Source: Hydrogenoanaerobacterium saccharovorans
GTDB lineage: Bacteria; Bacillota; Clostridia; Oscillospirales; Ruminococcaceae
DNA length: 64,000 nt
Assembly (NCBI RefSeq): GCF_003814745.1
Contig: NZ_RKRD01000001.1
Span: 2,046,001-2,110,000, forward strand
Reading direction: 5' to 3'
A program made the translations under genes and the position numbers. The notes under the pieces were generated by a model. That model was not told the origin of the DNA. It worked only from the letters and a program-made list of their open reading frames with translations, and searched no databases. Below are positions 16,620-26,037 of this stretch, piece after piece. Positions within the stretch are counted from its first letter, which is position 1; the number at the start of each line of letters is the position of its first letter.

Positions 16620-19241
16620 TTATTTTGCTTCTCCGTAATAAGCCTTTTTGTAGATTTCTTGAATCTCGCTCACCAAAGGATATCTCGGATTTGCAGTGGT
16701 GCATTGGTCTTCAAATGCTTTATAAGATAACTCTTCCAGTTTGCTGTTAAACACTGCCTCATCAACACCGCACTCTTTGATGGAGGTTGGTCTGTCGAGG
16801 TCTTTCATCAGCTCACGGATTGCTTTAACGAGAGACGCAACTCCCTCTTCTGTGGTTTTTGCAGGCAAACCAAGGTATCTTGAAATTTTAGCATATCTCT
16901 CATCTGCAACGAATTTTTTGTATTTTGGGAAAGACGCAAATTTGGTGGGTTTTTGTGCGTTGTATTCAATCACATATGGCAACAGGATAGCATTAGCGCG
17001 TCCGTGAGGGATATGATACTCGCCTCCCAGCTTATGAGCCATAGAGTGGTTTAAACCAAGGAATGCGTTGGTAAATGCCATACCGGCAATGGCAGAAGCA
17101 TTATGCATTTTCTCTCTTGCTTCTCGGTCTTCGCTGCCGTTGTTGTATGCGCGGCGAAGGTTTTCGAATACAAGTTCAATTGCTTTGATTGCAAGACCGT
17201 CCGTATAGTCGGATGCCATAACGGATACATACGCCTCAATTGCGTGAGTTAAAACGTCCAAACCGGTATCGGCTGTAATGGATTTAGGCATTGACATACA
17301 GAACTGCGGGTCAATGATTGCAACATCCGGAGTGAGTTCGTAGTCTGCGAGAGGGTACTTAATGTTGCCGTTTTGCTTATCTGTGATAACCGAGAAACTG
17401 GTAACCTCAGAGCCTGTACCGGAGGTTGTGGGGATGGCAACGAGCTGTGTGCGTTTACCCAGTTTGGGGAACTGGAACGTTCTCTTTCTGATGTCAAGGA
17501 AGCGCAGCCTCAATCCGTCAAAAGAGGTGTCGGGGTGCTCGTAGAACAGCCACATACCCTTTGCAGCGTCGATTGCAGAACCGCCGCCGATTGCAATAAT
17601 TACATCGGGCTGGAACGCGTCCATCGCGTCAACACCCCGCATAATGCACTCTACAGATGGGTCGGGTTCAACATCAGAGTAGATCTCGCTGTGGCAGTAT
17701 TCCTTGCGCTTTCTGAGGTAGTACAGAATTTTATCAACGTTTCCGAGTTTCACCATCATCGGGTCGGTTACGATAAACGCTCTGCTGATGTCAGGCATTT
17801 TCTCGAGGTACTGGATGGAATCTTCCTCAAAGTAAATCTTCGGCGGAATTTTAAACCACTGCATATTAACTCTCCTCTTGGCGATGCGCTTTTTGTTTAC
17901 GAGATTTATGGTAGAAACGTTTTGCGAAACAGAGTTTTTACCATAAGAACCGCAGCCAAGGGTGAGCGACGGGGTGTTGGTGTTGTAGATATCACCGATT
18001 GCACCCTGAGAAGACGGTGAGTTTACAATAACACGACCAACCTTCATTTCGGTACCGTATTTTTCAGCCAAAGCATTGTCGGATGTATGGATTACAGCGG
18101 AGTGACCCAAGCCGCCCAACTCCAACATTTTAGCAGCATATGCAAAGCCTTGCTCGGTACTGTTTGAAATAAAGTAAGCAAGAACGGGGCTTAATTTTTC
18201 AAGGCTCAGCGGATAATCGAGACTAGGCTGTGGCAGCGGAGCGATAAGGATTTTTGTTTTTTCCGGTACCTTAACACCTGCCTGCTCTGCAATCCAGTAA
18301 GCGGATTTACCAACAACTGCAGCATTAACAGCCATTTTGTCTTTATTTATGACGTAGTTTGAAACCTTTTCGGTTTCTTCTTTGTTCAAAAAGTAGCAGT
18401 TGTTCGCTTTCATGTATGCTTCAAATTTATCTTTGAGTTCTTTATCAACAATTACAGCCTGCTCGGATGCGCAGATCATACCATTATCAAATGTTTTGGA
18501 CATCATCAAGTCGGTACATGCTCTTTCGATATCTGCGGTTTTTTCAATGTAGCAGGGCACGTTGCCGGGGCCTACGCCCAATGCGGGTTTACCTGCAGAG
18601 TAAGCAGCCTTTACCATGCCCGGGCCGCCGGTTGCCAAAATAGTTGCTACACCGGGATGATTCATCAGCAAGTTGGTAGCTTCAATAGAGGGGAATTCAA
18701 TCCATTGAATGCAGTCTTTGGGTGCACCTGCTTTTACAGCAACCTCATAAACAATGCGTGCCGCTTCGGCGGAGCATTTTTGTGCAGAGGGATGGAAACC
18801 AAAGATAATTGGGTTACGGGTTTTTGCTGCAATAATGCTTTTAAACAATGTGGTAGACGTAGGGTTTGTGGTAGGTGTAACACCGCAAATAACGCCTACA
18901 GGCTCGGCAACTTCCACATAGCCTTCCATCTCATTTTCATCAACAACGCCAACTGTCTGCTGATGTTTAATGCTGTGCCAAATGTATTCGGTCGCAAACA
19001 TATTTTTAATAACCTTATCTTCGTATACGCCTCTTCCGGTTTCTTCCACAGCCATTTTTGCAAGCAGCTCGTGTGCATCTAATCCTGCAAGAGACATTTC
19101 GTGAACAATGTTATCCACCTGTTTTTGGTCAAGCTGCATATACTCGTGCAGTGCAACATTGGCTTTTGCAACCAAAGTATCAATCATTTCTTTGGTCTCA
19201 ACGGGTTTTTCTATTGGGGCCTGAACCTTTTTCTCTGCCAT
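16620..19241 (-). CDS. adhE: Bifunctional acetaldehyde-CoA/alcohol dehydrogenase
   Basis: An 873-residue fusion enzyme that reduces acetyl-CoA to acetaldehyde and then ethanol, regenerating two NAD+ in fermentation; the family forms spirosomes. The N-terminal aldehyde dehydrogenase (about 1-440) has the catalytic Cys257 in FDNGMICASEQAV. The linker leads to the iron-dependent alcohol dehydrogenase with GGGSAIDAAKGMW and the iron-binding His motif HSMAHKLGGEYHIPHG. AGGAGG precedes ATG 19241. Two Rex-type operators flank the promoter, so expression should rise when NADH is high. Length fits the family (860-890). Confidence 0.97.
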   Translation of the reverse strand: MAEKKVQAPIEKPVETKEMIDTLVAKANVALHEYMQLDQKQVDNIVHEMSLAGLDAHELLAKMAVEETGRGVYEDKVIKNMFATEYIWHSIKHQQTVGVVDENEMEGYVEVAEPVGVICGVTPTTNPTSTTLFKSIIAAKTRNPIIFGFHPSAQKCSAEAARIVYEVAVKAGAPKDCIQWIEFPSIEATNLLMNHPGVATILATGGPGMVKAAYSAGKPALGVGPGNVPCYIEKTADIERACTDLMMSKTFDNGMICASEQAVIVDKELKDKFEAYMKANNCYFLNKEETEKVSNYVINKDKMAVNAAVVGKSAYWIAEQAGVKVPEKTKILIAPLPQPSLDYPLSLEKLSPVLAYFISNSTEQGFAYAAKMLELGGLGHSAVIHTSDNALAEKYGTEMKVGRVIVNSPSSQGAIGDIYNTNTPSLTLGCGSYGKNSVSQNVSTINLVNKKRIAKRRVNMQWFKIPPKIYFEEDSIQYLEKMPDISRAFIVTDPMMVKLGNVDKILYYLRKRKEYCHSEIYSDVEPDPSVECIMRGVDAMDAFQPDVIIAIGGGSAIDAAKGMWLFYEHPDTSFDGLRLRFLDIRKRTFQFPKLGKRTQLVAIPTTSGTGSEVTSFSVITDKQNGNIKYPLADYELTPDVAIIDPQFCMSMPKSITADTGLDVLTHAIEAYVSVMASDYTDGLAIKAIELVFENLRRAYNNGSEDREAREKMHNASAIAGMAFTNAFLGLNHSMAHKLGGEYHIPHGRANAILLPYVIEYNAQKPTKFASFPKYKKFVADERYAKISRYLGLPAKTTEEGVASLVKAIRELMKDLDRPTSIKECGVDEAVFNSKLEELSYKAFEDQCTTANPRYPLVSEIQEIYKKAYYGEAK

Positions 19242-19317
19242 AGTATTTTCCTCCTAGCACTAATTAAGGGCTCCATATCTTTAAAGAACTGGGTCGGTAT
19301 TTTTATGAATCAACTTT

Positions 19318-19335
19318 TTGTTAATTCTTTAACAA
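19318..19335 (-). promoter_or_regulatory. Rex operator 1 (perfect)
   Basis: TTGTTAATTCTTTAACAA is an exact match to the Rex consensus TTGTTAANNNNTTAACAA. It begins one base downstream of the adhE -10 box and so covers the expected transcription start. Confidence 0.85.
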
Positions 19336-19336
19336 T

Positions 19337-19365
19337 ATTATATCTTGCAATTTTTATTTCGTCAA
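19337..19365 (-). promoter_or_regulatory. adhE sigma-A promoter
   Basis: On the minus strand TTGACG, 17-bp spacer, TATAAT (11 of 12 hexamer bases match the consensus). It lies between the two Rex-type sites. Confidence 0.85.
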
Positions 19366-19372
19366 TAGATTT

Positions 19373-19390
19373 TTGATATTTTTTTAACAA
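19373..19390 (-). promoter_or_regulatory. Rex operator 2 (imperfect)
   Basis: TTGATATTTTTTTAACAA: one half-site is perfect and the other matches 5 of 7. Its centre is 55 bp from operator 1, just upstream of the -35 box. Confidence 0.55.
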
Positions 19391-19480
19391 TGTTTATCAC
19401 GATGTTTACTACAACAATCTCTTAAATTTTGTATAATTTGCTATATCTGTGCTTGTTCATTATTATGTACAGAAACCATA

Positions 19481-19510
19481 AAAAAAAGCAGGCGAATGCC
19501 TGCTTTTTTT
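19481..19510 (-). terminator. Terminator of the LTA-synthase-like gene
   Basis: Stem AAAAAAGCAGGC/GCCTGCTTTTTT with a GAAT loop. Confidence 0.85.
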
Positions 19511-19524
19511 CTAAACGTTCGTTA

Positions 19525-21324
19525 TTATTTATTTATATCATCCGAATAGGCTTTGCCTTGTGTACGGTCATACGAATACTCTTGCAATGCCACTGCATCG
19601 GCGTTGTTCTCCCCTAAATCAAAGCTGTATTGGGGTGTTGTCTTCATCATTCGCTGCATATCGGTCATAAAACGGTCTTTCGGCAGATTGATATAATCGC
19701 CCAAAATGTGCGGCAAGTAAAATGCCGAAACCCGCTCTTGCGGTAAAGCATAGTTATGGCTATAATTGCTCCACAACAGATACGGCTGCTGGTAGAGGCT
19801 ATAACCGTTGATAGATTTAGCAAGTTTTTTGTAAAGCGCACCTTGCTTGCCCAAATAAGGGTAATGGTCGCCAATAAACATTAATACAGTAGGCTTACTG
19901 CGCGTCTTCAAATAAGACGTAAGTTCATCCAAGGCTTTATCCGTTTGGCTGATACCGTACAGATACCGCCCGACTTCTGCCTGCTCTTCGGCAGTAAGAC
20001 GGTTGTCTTTCACTGTGTATTTGGTTGTATCGGTGTAAGGGCCGTGATTTTGCATTGATACCGCATAAATGAAATTGGGTTTGTCAGATTTCTGCTCCAA
20101 TGTTGTCCGAATTTGGCGCACAAGTGTACTGTCATCAATATAACCGCCCAAGCGGGTTTGATTTACGGTAAAATCGTCTTCAAAATATAAATTATCAAAA
20201 CCATAGCTACGATATGCCTTGTCTCGGTTGTAAAAGCTGGCTGAAAACGGGTGAATAAAGCTGGTAGCATACCCCTGCTCTTGAAGATACGATGCAAAAG
20301 TGGGACGGGGGTTACCATCGGTAAACAGCTGATGAGGAATGTTTTCGTTGCCAATGCCTTTTACAGGTAGCCCAAACAGAAGTTCAAATTCTGTTTTACA
20401 GGTATACCCCCCAAAAGTAGGCACCAAGGCTTTTCCTTTATAACCTTCACGTGAAATGCGGTCGAAGTTGGCATAGGTGTCTTTCGATATGGGTAAGCCG
20501 CCAAAACGTCGAAAATCGGTATACGCCTCGGACATAATGAGGACTACATCGGGAGACTGGAAATCACCCGATTGGGGCTTGCTTTGCGTAGGCAGAAGTG
20601 CCTGAATTGCCTCTTGTGAGTAATTTTGCGGCTTATCAAGTTTCTGTGTAATCCGCTCGGACATGTTTTGGCTTAAAAAAGCAATTTGCATGTTTTTCTG
20701 GAATACTTCATCGCTGCTGTAAGGGTTATATGATGGTTGATAATCGATACCGCACAACTTATAGATGTTGGTATAAAGCGTGGGCACAGAAATAATTGCT
20801 GCGAGAAATACAATTGCACTTGCCCCCAGCGCGCACGATTTTATAGGCGGTATCGTAATACGAATACGCAAAAATGCAGCCCACAGCACATATATAATCA
20901 ATATGGCTAAGTTAAGAACCATAACATAATTAATATCAATTTTGGTAAATCGGGCGATATCCGATACTTTGCCTGCCATGACAAGGTCAGCAAGTGTAAA
21001 ATGCGTACCGTTGGCATCAAACTTAAAGTACTCTACCAGTGAAAGTACATATAACACGCCGCCCTCTATAAACATTGCAAGCCAAATTTGCCTTAAAATC
21101 AACGAAAGTGCCGCAAAAATAATGGCTACAAAAAAGTAATCATATATCAGCACCCCTACCGAACCTACCATAAAACGAAGCAAAGCAGGCAAGCTTTGCA
21201 AATGGGTATTTTCTACTACCAAAATCAACATCAACGGAAAAATAGCAACGGTAAGTATCGTTAATGTTCTATCCAAGTTACGGTCTGCTTTTATTCTGTT
21301 GTAAATACGTTGTACTAAACTCAT
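19525..21324 (-). CDS. LTA synthase family protein (membrane sulfatase-fold enzyme)
   Basis: A 599-residue protein of the LtaS/phosphoglycerol transferase group. Five N-terminal transmembrane helices (about residues 20-190) are followed by an extracellular alkaline-phosphatase/sulfatase-type domain. PDVVLIMSEAYTDF starts that domain, and GGYTCKTEFELLFG contains the expected nucleophile Thr308. FIYAVSMQNHGPYTD and VLMFIGDHYPYLG hold further metal ligands. Such enzymes transfer glycerol phosphate from phosphatidylglycerol to a surface polymer; here the acceptor (LTA or another glycan) is not known. ATG 21324 is preferred because GCAGGAGG precedes it. Confidence 0.9.
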   Translation of the reverse strand: MSLVQRIYNRIKADRNLDRTLTILTVAIFPLMLILVVENTHLQSLPALLRFMVGSVGVLIYDYFFVAIIFAALSLILRQIWLAMFIEGGVLYVLSLVEYFKFDANGTHFTLADLVMAGKVSDIARFTKIDINYVMVLNLAILIIYVLWAAFLRIRITIPPIKSCALGASAIVFLAAIISVPTLYTNIYKLCGIDYQPSYNPYSSDEVFQKNMQIAFLSQNMSERITQKLDKPQNYSQEAIQALLPTQSKPQSGDFQSPDVVLIMSEAYTDFRRFGGLPISKDTYANFDRISREGYKGKALVPTFGGYTCKTEFELLFGLPVKGIGNENIPHQLFTDGNPRPTFASYLQEQGYATSFIHPFSASFYNRDKAYRSYGFDNLYFEDDFTVNQTRLGGYIDDSTLVRQIRTTLEQKSDKPNFIYAVSMQNHGPYTDTTKYTVKDNRLTAEEQAEVGRYLYGISQTDKALDELTSYLKTRSKPTVLMFIGDHYPYLGKQGALYKKLAKSINGYSLYQQPYLLWSNYSHNYALPQERVSAFYLPHILGDYINLPKDRFMTDMQRMMKTTPQYSFDLGENNADAVALQEYSYDRTQGKAYSDDINK

Positions 21325-21674
21325 ATTTACCTCCTGCGCGAATCTAAGTTCTTTATCTGTCACTTATTATAACGAGCCAATCTTAAAAATTACCTCAAAA
21401 AATTCTTAAGAATTTATTACAATCAAATTTCAATTAATATTTTTTGTATGTTTTTTAACATAATTTGATTTTATTACCATTAAACTGATGAAAGCACCTC
21501 CGTCGTTACACAATACCTAATTCGATTTTAACATGAATCTATTGAAAATCAATAGAAATTATTTGACTTTTTAGCAAATTCAACTAATTTATGTATTTAA
21601 GACAATTGCGCATTTCATATGGGTATGCTAAACTGGAATAGTTAACAAATCAAACAGAAAGTGAGAACCAACTT
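21325..21674. other. Intergenic region
   Basis: No gene seen. A possible promoter for the next gene is TTGCGC, 17-bp spacer, TAAACT at 21606-21634. AAATTCTTAAGAATTT near 21400 is a palindrome of unknown meaning. Confidence 0.35.
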
Positions 21675-22073
21675 ATGCCCGAATTGGAACAAGAAATCTT
21701 AAAAACCTTGAATACAAATGGCAAATTACCAATTGCTCGTTTTGAGCTTAGAAATTCAAAAGAGCGCGATATTATTTCTACCGCGCTGAATTATGTGTGG
21801 ATTACAGATGCCAATGATTCGATGGAACTTGTAAAATTACGCAGCGATGCTTTGCAGCGTCTTTTACAAGAAAAACTGATTTCGGTAAACTATACACTGG
21901 CAGTAACCGCAGCCTCTGATTATAAAATTTACTACGAAAGCACTGTTTATGCACTGCTGTGCAATTTGGTACAAGAAGGTAAAAACAAACCGGGATATTT
22001 ATTTGACACTCCTGCCATCAAACGTGGCGAAGCCAAACTAACTGCCAAAGGGAAAAAAGCCTGTAAGATTTAA
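21675..22073 (+). CDS. Hypothetical protein (132 residues), winged-helix-like
   Basis: Not recognised by family. The pattern LEQEILKTLNTNGKLPIARF, a run of amphipathic helices and the C-terminal TPAIKRGEAKLTAKGKKACK look like a small helical or winged-helix protein with a basic tail. No membrane segment. A GAAAGTGAG site lies upstream. It is the last gene before the split P-loop gene. Function unknown. Confidence 0.65.
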   Translation: MPELEQEILKTLNTNGKLPIARFELRNSKERDIISTALNYVWITDANDSMELVKLRSDALQRLLQEKLISVNYTLAVTAASDYKIYYESTVYALLCNLVQEGKNKPGYLFDTPAIKRGEAKLTAKGKKACKI

Positions 22074-22081
22074 CACTAAAC

Positions 22082-22115
22082 AAAGCCCTCACGGATAATT
22101 CTGTGAGGGCTTTTT
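22082..22115. terminator. Terminator hairpin
   Basis: Stem AAAGCCCTCAC/GTGAGGGCTTT followed by T residues, between the + gene ending at 22073 and the convergent gene fragment ending at 22119. Confidence 0.85.
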
Positions 22116-22118
22116 GCG

Positions 22119-22937
22119 TTATTTTTTTGACTGATAAATGCTCTTAAACACGTTGAGCAGTTGTGTCGACTTCTCGTTCACTTTATCAAAATCCATATGT
22201 GTTGTGTAACAGGTTTCCAGCTCATCATGAACTTCTTTTGCTTCTGCAAGCAGCCTGCTTGCTTCACCAAGCAGCTCGCCGATAGCTTTGCGGTTAAACG
22301 ACAAGCGCTGCTTTTTGCTGCGCAAACCTTCTGCATCCATAAAACGTTTTGCATGAATGTGACGGTAACATTCGATATCAAACGGATGATAACGGTTGGC
22401 AGTTAAGAAACCTACACCGATTTCTGGGATAAGAACATGCTCTAGCTTTTCAAAAGGAGACGAAATGCAGTAGCAAGAGATAATATCAAGCCCTGCTGCA
22501 AGCGCGTGCGAACGGATTGCATTCATCAGTAAGCGCGAAACCGCACCATATTCATCTTCCACCAAATAAATGCGTTCACAAAGTGCCTGGGGAGTGTTTT
22601 TGTATGTAGTAATGCCCTGCGCCGTTACCGCACTGAGAAAACGCACGGTTTCGGTTCCCCTGCCCTGCTTGCGCGCGCGGAACTCTTTGCCTGCCAAGCG
22701 AGTGGCATAGCGTGCAATTTTGCCTGCATCTACATACTCTGCTGTAATGCGGTAGCTATCGTTCAGCAGTGAGCCGGCTGCGGCAAGAAAGCGGCAGCAG
22801 CGCTCATGACAGCGTGCATTCTGTTTTGAAAGCTCCATAATTTTGTTACGTTCTTTTTGGAGCGCCTCCTCATCCCAGCAATCATTGAGACACACCAATG
22901 ATTCAAATGCTCCGGGGTATTTAGGCTCGATAACATG
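22119..22937 (-). pseudogene. C-terminal half of a split PRK06851-like duplicated P-loop protein
   Basis: The frame encodes about 270 residues from ...PHVIEPKYPGAFESLVCLN to the stop. In the family this segment directly follows the N-terminal DGTAPH motif. The second nucleotide-binding repeat is present but its P-loop is degenerate (IYLVEDEYGAVSRLL in place of a GxPGTGKS loop), while HVLIPEIGVGFLTANRYHPF is well conserved. There is no believable start: the open frame runs to a TTG at 22976 without a ribosome binding site, and the sequence upstream of 22934 is not homologous. The missing N-half is at 52128-52415, same strand, 29.2 kb away. Best read as the 3' part of a gene interrupted by an insertion; an unusual paralogue is less likely. 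Confidence 0.75.
22934..22937. other. Left junction of the putative 29-kb insertion (CATG)
   Basis: Gene homology ends here. CATG is shared with the right junction at 52128-52131, and the following bases GGGCGGGGT resemble TGGCGCGGT there (7 of 9). GGGCGG at 22938-22943 is the inverse of CCGCCC at 52116-52121. Confidence 0.5.
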
Positions 22938-23060
22938 GGGCGGGGTTTCAATTAACAACAAACTGCAATTTTGCAAACAGTAAAGCGGCGGATGTTCATC
23001 TGATAACTGGTTTTTAAAACAGCATGTACCGTTTTTACCCTATGAGAAGCGTATATTGTA

Positions 23061-23089
23061 TGGACAATTACAGTTCATTCTCTTATACT
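23061..23089 (+). promoter_or_regulatory. Promoter of the histidine kinase gene
   Basis: TGGACA, 17-bp spacer, TATACT. It lies downstream of the in-frame ATGs at 23024-23060 and so favours the TTG start at 23120. Confidence 0.65.
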
Positions 23090-23119
23090 GAAGGTATTGT
23101 AAAAGGAGGGGCGGAGCAC

Positions 23120-24871
23120 TTGAAAAAATTTTGGAATAAATGGAAACAGACAACCGGTTTTATGCTGCCCCGCTTAAAATGGAACAGCCTGTTTATTTTA
23201 ATTGCTGCAACCACCACCGTGATCGCAGTAATTGCTATGCTGTTGATTGTATATGTAATGAACCATCGGTTCGATGCATCGATTGACCGTACCTTACAGC
23301 AAAACAACATGCAAATTACAGACAACGTGGCAACCAGTATCGACAGCTACCTAGCAGAAATGATTTCCGTATCCGATACGATATCCAAACTGCTTGGCGG
23401 CAATAACGTCAACAGCGTATTTCAAAATTACCATTTTATGCTGCGCGATGACATTGATACAATTGCTGTATTTGACGAGCAGGGTAAACTTGTTATGAAG
23501 ACAGACCAGCGACCTTTAAAACAGCACGTAGATGTAAAGCAGCAGGCATGGTTTCGCAGCGTAGCACCCGGCAGCCGGATATACACACTGACCGAACCCC
23601 ACGTACAGCGGCTTTACGAGCAAGAATATCGTTGGGTTATTTCTTTAAGCAAAGGCATCGAATGGGAAGATGAAAATGGCAAGCATCGCGGTGTAATGCT
23701 TGTAGATATGAATTTTAACAATATGAAAGAGCTTTGCTCCAAAGAGATTGGCGAAAACGGCTACCTTTATATTGTAGGTGCAAACAATAAACTAATCTAC
23801 CACCCCAGGCAGCAGATGATTTACGCAGGCATTACAGACAGCTCTGTACCAATCGCATGTAACCTCACCGAGGGCAGCATCATTGTTCCGCAGGATGACG
23901 GAGGCAGATTACTTGTGACTGTAAAGAAACTGAAAAGTACCGACTGGAAAATTGTAGGCGTTTGCTCGATGAACGGGTTGCTTACCTTTGACGGCGAACT
24001 GCGTAATTTTATTACGTTGGTTGTTGTTTGCGCCGCTATTGTAATTATTGTACTGTCTGTATCGGTATCGTTTTTAATCAGCAACCCTCTTCGCCGTTTA
24101 ATGTACTTAATGGGACGTGTGGAGGCTGGTGAATTGAGTACTTTCTCTACCATACGCAGCGTTTACGAAGTCAACCAACTTTCCACATCATTTAACCAAA
24201 TGGTTTATAAGATTAAACAGCTGATGGAACAGGTAATTCAAGAACAAAAACAGCTGCGCAAAAGCGAAATGAATACGCTGCATGCGCAAATTAACCCACA
24301 CTTTTTGTACAATACCCTAGATTCTATTGTTTGGATGGCGGAAAGCGGAGACCAACAAAGCGTAGTAAAGATGATTACTGCTTTAGCACAGTTTTTTCGC
24401 CTTTCGCTTAGCGGCGGCAGCCACACCATCTCGGTTGCAGATGAACTGAGCCATGTTGAAAATTACCTGGTAATACAGAAAATGCGCTACGATGACCAGT
24501 TTTCTTATACCATTACAGCGGACGATAAGGTAAAAAACTGCAAAACTCTAAAAATAATGCTTCAGCCTATCGTCGAAAATGCCATTATTCACGGAGTGGG
24601 CAATCTGCCTTATCCCGGTGCAATCGATATCTTTGCTGAAATTGAGAATGGTAAATTAGTTTATACCGTACGTGATAACGGCTTTGGCATGAAACCCGAA
24701 AAACTAGAACATATTTTGGATAGTAACTCCTCATCGAAATCGCGGGTAGGTGTAAAAAATGTTCATCAGCGCATTCAGCTTATGTACGGCAATGACTTTG
24801 GTCTGCAATTTAAAAGTGAACTTGATGAGGGTACCGAGGTACGCATTGTGCTGCCGTTGATTGAGACGTAA
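23120..24871 (+). CDS. Sensor histidine kinase (YesM/LytS-like, Cache-HAMP)
   Basis: A 583-residue membrane sensor. TM1 is near residues 20-45. An extracellular Cache-type domain follows (about 50-290, with FDEQGKLVMKTDQR), then TM2 (VVVCAAIVIIVLSVSVSFLI), HAMP and a His_kinase domain. The phosphoacceptor His is in HAQINPHFLYNTLDSIVWM, the N box in PIVENAIIHG and the G box in DNGFGM. It pairs with the YesN-like regulator at 29.8 kb. TTG 23120 is chosen over upstream ATGs because of the promoter at 23061-23089 and the AAAAGGAGGGG site. The next gene encodes a binding lipoprotein, as in XylFII-LytS type sugar sensors. Confidence 0.9.
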   Translation: MKKFWNKWKQTTGFMLPRLKWNSLFILIAATTTVIAVIAMLLIVYVMNHRFDASIDRTLQQNNMQITDNVATSIDSYLAEMISVSDTISKLLGGNNVNSVFQNYHFMLRDDIDTIAVFDEQGKLVMKTDQRPLKQHVDVKQQAWFRSVAPGSRIYTLTEPHVQRLYEQEYRWVISLSKGIEWEDENGKHRGVMLVDMNFNNMKELCSKEIGENGYLYIVGANNKLIYHPRQQMIYAGITDSSVPIACNLTEGSIIVPQDDGGRLLVTVKKLKSTDWKIVGVCSMNGLLTFDGELRNFITLVVVCAAIVIIVLSVSVSFLISNPLRRLMYLMGRVEAGELSTFSTIRSVYEVNQLSTSFNQMVYKIKQLMEQVIQEQKQLRKSEMNTLHAQINPHFLYNTLDSIVWMAESGDQQSVVKMITALAQFFRLSLSGGSHTISVADELSHVENYLVIQKMRYDDQFSYTITADDKVKNCKTLKIMLQPIVENAIIHGVGNLPYPGAIDIFAEIENGKLVYTVRDNGFGMKPEKLEHILDSNSSSKSRVGVKNVHQRIQLMYGNDFGLQFKSELDEGTEVRIVLPLIET

Positions 24872-24886
24872 AGGGGGATTCGCAAA

Positions 24887-25837
24887 ATGGTTCGACGTAT
24901 CACAGCTACACTTATGACGGTGCTGCTGGTGATTGTACTTGTTTCTTGCAGCACGGTAAAAAAAGAGTATCAGGTTGATCTGATTGTAAAATCAACCGAC
25001 TCCGATTTTTGGGGCAGTGTGTATGACGGTGCGAAAGCTGCCGGAGCAAAATACAATATCAATCTGCGCTTCCTGGGCCCGGACGAAGAAAAGAATTACC
25101 GCAATCAAGTACGCATTATAGAGCAAAGTGCAGCACGCAAACCGGACGCAATTATTTTGGCTGCAGCAGATTATTCTATAATGACAAAGCCGATGGAAAA
25201 TGCAGTTGATGCGGGAATTCCTGTTATTATGCTTGATTCTGCTGTTGATAGCGATCGATGGAAATCTTTTGTATCCACCGACAACACCAACGCCGGTGCT
25301 GTTCTTGCTGCCGAGGTGGCAAAGCGGGTAGATAAAAGCGATGCCAAAATCGGAGTAATTAGTTTTGTAAAAAACTCCTCGCCTTCCCAAGAACGCTATT
25401 CCGGCTTTACAAATTATATCACGCAAAATACACGTATGAGCATTGCAAGCACTGTTTATTGTGATTCTGATATCGATTTGGCTCGCAAACTTACGCTGGA
25501 AATGATAAAAAACTCCCCCGATATAACCGTTATTGTCGGGCTAAACGCGCAGGCTGCAACTGGTGCTGCCCGTGCACTTGCAGAGCTTGGGCGCAAAGAT
25601 GTTTTTTTGGCTGCGATTGACTGCACAGTGGAGCAGGCTGCCTATATGGAACAGGACATTTTAAAGGTTGCTGTTTTGCAAAACCCTTACTTAATGGGCT
25701 ATTTCAGCGTACAAACCACTTATAAGGTGCTAAAAAAAGAACTGGTAGAGAAAAACATTGCAACAGACGTTTGTGTGGTTGATAAAGAAAATATGTTTTC
25801 TGAAGAGGTGCAGCAACTGATTTTTCCGTTCTATTAA
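24887..25837 (+). CDS. Sugar-binding lipoprotein, probable sensor partner
   Basis: A 316-residue type-I periplasmic-binding protein (ribose/xylose family). The signal ends in lipobox LVSC (Cys21), so it should be anchored outside. DFWGSVYDGAKAAG and IILAAADYSIMTKPMENAVD are family blocks. It lies 15 bp after the histidine kinase and is separated from the transporter operon by a terminator, while the transporter has its own binding protein at 28.6 kb. The arrangement suggests that it reports ligand to the kinase, as XylFII does to LytS in Clostridium; that role is inferred. Confidence 0.85.
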   Translation: MVRRITATLMTVLLVIVLVSCSTVKKEYQVDLIVKSTDSDFWGSVYDGAKAAGAKYNINLRFLGPDEEKNYRNQVRIIEQSAARKPDAIILAAADYSIMTKPMENAVDAGIPVIMLDSAVDSDRWKSFVSTDNTNAGAVLAAEVAKRVDKSDAKIGVISFVKNSSPSQERYSGFTNYITQNTRMSIASTVYCDSDIDLARKLTLEMIKNSPDITVIVGLNAQAATGAARALAELGRKDVFLAAIDCTVEQAAYMEQDILKVAVLQNPYLMGYFSVQTTYKVLKKELVEKNIATDVCVVDKENMFSEEVQQLIFPFY

Positions 25838-25859
25838 TTAAATGCAAAGACACGTTTTA

Positions 25860-25886
25860 GGCGCACTGCAAAAGTGCGCCTTTATT
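25860..25886 (+). terminator. Terminator of the kinase/lipoprotein operon
   Basis: Stem GGCGCACT/AGTGCGCC followed by TTTATT. Confidence 0.75.
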
Positions 25887-25999
25887 GCTGTTATTCAGCA
25901 AACCGTAAAAATTGTCGAACTAAAAATCATATTTTACCTCATGACAGTTATTTTTTACATTCTACTTGCTGTAAGACTTTGCTATGATATATACATAAA

Positions 26000-26013
26000 G
26001 CGAAACGTTTCGC
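26000..26013 (+). promoter_or_regulatory. LacI-type operator, transporter operon
   Basis: Perfect palindrome GCGAAACGTTTCGC, 24 bp before the ABC ATPase start and just downstream of a TATGATATATA -10-like element. The same palindrome precedes the aldolase gene and, degenerate, the FGGY kinase. Confidence 0.8.
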
Positions 26014-26037
26014 ATAACTACAGAAGGGGTGAGAGTG

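Noticed and set aside
22938..22976. Genuine TTG start of the 285-residue protein at 22976
   Set aside because: No ribosome binding site; sequence upstream of PHVIEP is not homologous to the family; the family needs an N-terminal P-loop repeat, which lies at 52 kb.
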